DNA from: Rhizobiaceae bacterium
GTDB taxonomy: Bacteria; Pseudomonadota; Alphaproteobacteria; Rhizobiales; Rhizobiaceae
NCBI GenBank assembly: GCA_016793565.1
Contig: JAEUMA010000587.1
Span: 1-13,937 of the forward strand
Length of the DNA stretch: 13,937 nt
Direction: 5' to 3'
The position numbers were made by a program, and so were the translations under genes. The notes under the pieces are model-generated. The model worked only from the letters and a program-made list of their open reading frames with translations, was not told the origin of the DNA and did no database searches. Position 1 is the stretch's first letter. Every line of letters begins with the position of its first letter. Positions 13,547 through 13,937 of this stretch are shown in pieces.

Positions 13547-13575
13547 TTGCAGCCCTTTCGGGGCAGCCCTATAGC
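13547..13575 (+). promoter_or_regulatory. Candidate promoter of pyrB
   Basis: TTGCAG (13547-13552), 17 bases, TATAGC (13570-13575). The predicted start is about 13582, only some 5 bases before the pyrB ATG. There is no Shine-Dalgarno sequence before that ATG. Confidence 0.45.
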
Positions 13576-13586
13576 ACGCGCTTGAC

Positions 13587-13937
13587 ATGACAGAACCCGC
13601 GCCTCTGCCGCTCTACCCGCATCGCCACTTGCTGGGCATCGGGGACCTTTCTCCCGCCGACATCAACCTGCTTCTCGACCGCGCCGACGCGGCCGTAGCG
13701 ATATCACGGCGGCCCGACAAGAAGACCTCGACCCTGCGCGGCCGCACGCAGATCAACCTCTTCTACGAAGCCTCGACCCGCACCCAATCGTCCTTCGAAC
13801 TGGCCGGCAAACGCCTCGGCGCCGATGTCATGAACATGTCCGTCGCCAGTTCCTCGGTGAAGAAGGGCGAGACACTGATCGACACGGCCATGACGCTCAA
13901 CGCCATGCGGCCCGACATTCTGATCATCAGGCACGCG
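13587..13937 (+). CDS. pyrB: Aspartate carbamoyltransferase catalytic subunit, 5' part only
   Basis: The first 117 residues of PyrB, which joins carbamoyl phosphate and aspartate in the second step of pyrimidine synthesis. The frame is open to the end of the window, so about two thirds are missing. Visible family features: HRHLLGIGDLSPADI at 12-26, the carbamoyl-phosphate loop FYEASTRTQSSFELAGKRLG at 59-78 with Ser63-Thr64-Arg65-Thr66, and SVASSSVKKGETLIDT at 85-100 with the active-site lysine at 92/93. The start ATG at 13587 gives a normal N-terminus but has no ribosome-binding site; the TTGAC just before it is not one. In rhizobia pyrB is usually followed by pyrC, which would lie beyond the window. 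Confidence 0.97.
   Translation, partial: MTEPAPLPLYPHRHLLGIGDLSPADINLLLDRADAAVAISRRPDKKTSTLRGRTQINLFYEASTRTQSSFELAGKRLGADVMNMSVASSSVKKGETLIDTAMTLNAMRPDILIIRHA

Overview
The window is about 65% G+C with densely packed genes. Its content points to an alphaproteobacterium of the order Rhizobiales, most likely a Mesorhizobium-like member of the Phyllobacteriaceae. The signs are gatC and gatA without gatB beside them, the small ruvX-side membrane proteins that I recognise as rhizobial families, UbiH-type hydroxylase and AidB homologues close to those of proteobacteria, and GTG starts with G+C-rich third codon positions. The genus is an inference. No phage, plasmid, CRISPR, rRNA or tRNA gene was seen.

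Layout. 1-887 (minus): a DUF2182 membrane protein, with the ribosome-binding site and start codon of a further gene at the very edge. 951-2177 (plus): a UbiH/UbiF-family FAD hydroxylase, whose end overlaps a convergent AEC-family permease (2154-3116, minus). 3216-3548 (plus): hspQ. 3584-3793 (minus): a tiny one-helix membrane protein whose last codons form an intrinsic terminator. 3993-4709 (plus): a DUF599 membrane protein, convergent with a YdcF/DUF218 protein (4980-5789, minus). Between those two lies a 270-bp palindromic element that looks like a MITE. 5880-8154 (minus): the tRNA amidotransferase cluster gatC - GNAT acetyltransferase - gatA. 8262-10305 (minus): a small DUF551-like protein, a PLP-dependent threonine/hydroxyaspartate-type dehydratase and a UPF0173 metallo-hydrolase. 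10377-10850 (plus): ruvX, overlapping a convergent pair of translationally coupled small membrane proteins (10829-11661, minus). 11790-13418 (minus): an AidB-type acyl-CoA dehydrogenase homologue. 13587-13937 (plus): the 5' third of pyrB, running off the window.

How the genes fit together. Most are housekeeping: ubiquinone biosynthesis (UbiH type), protein quality control (HspQ), Gln/Asn-tRNA charging (GatCA), pre-16S rRNA maturation (RuvX) and pyrimidine synthesis (PyrB). They are interleaved with conserved membrane proteins of unknown role. The minus-strand genes from 10305 down to 5880 are closely spaced and may form one or two transcription units, with a good internal promoter in front of gatC.

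I did not find an obvious new multi-gene system. The signals most worth a second look are four. (1) The 270-bp palindromic element at 4710-4979, whose CTAG ends supply the stop codons of both flanking genes. (2) The small protein whose 3' codons double as a terminator. (3) The acetyltransferase wedged between gatC and gatA. (4) Near-leaderless promoter arrangements at the UbiH-like gene and at pyrB.
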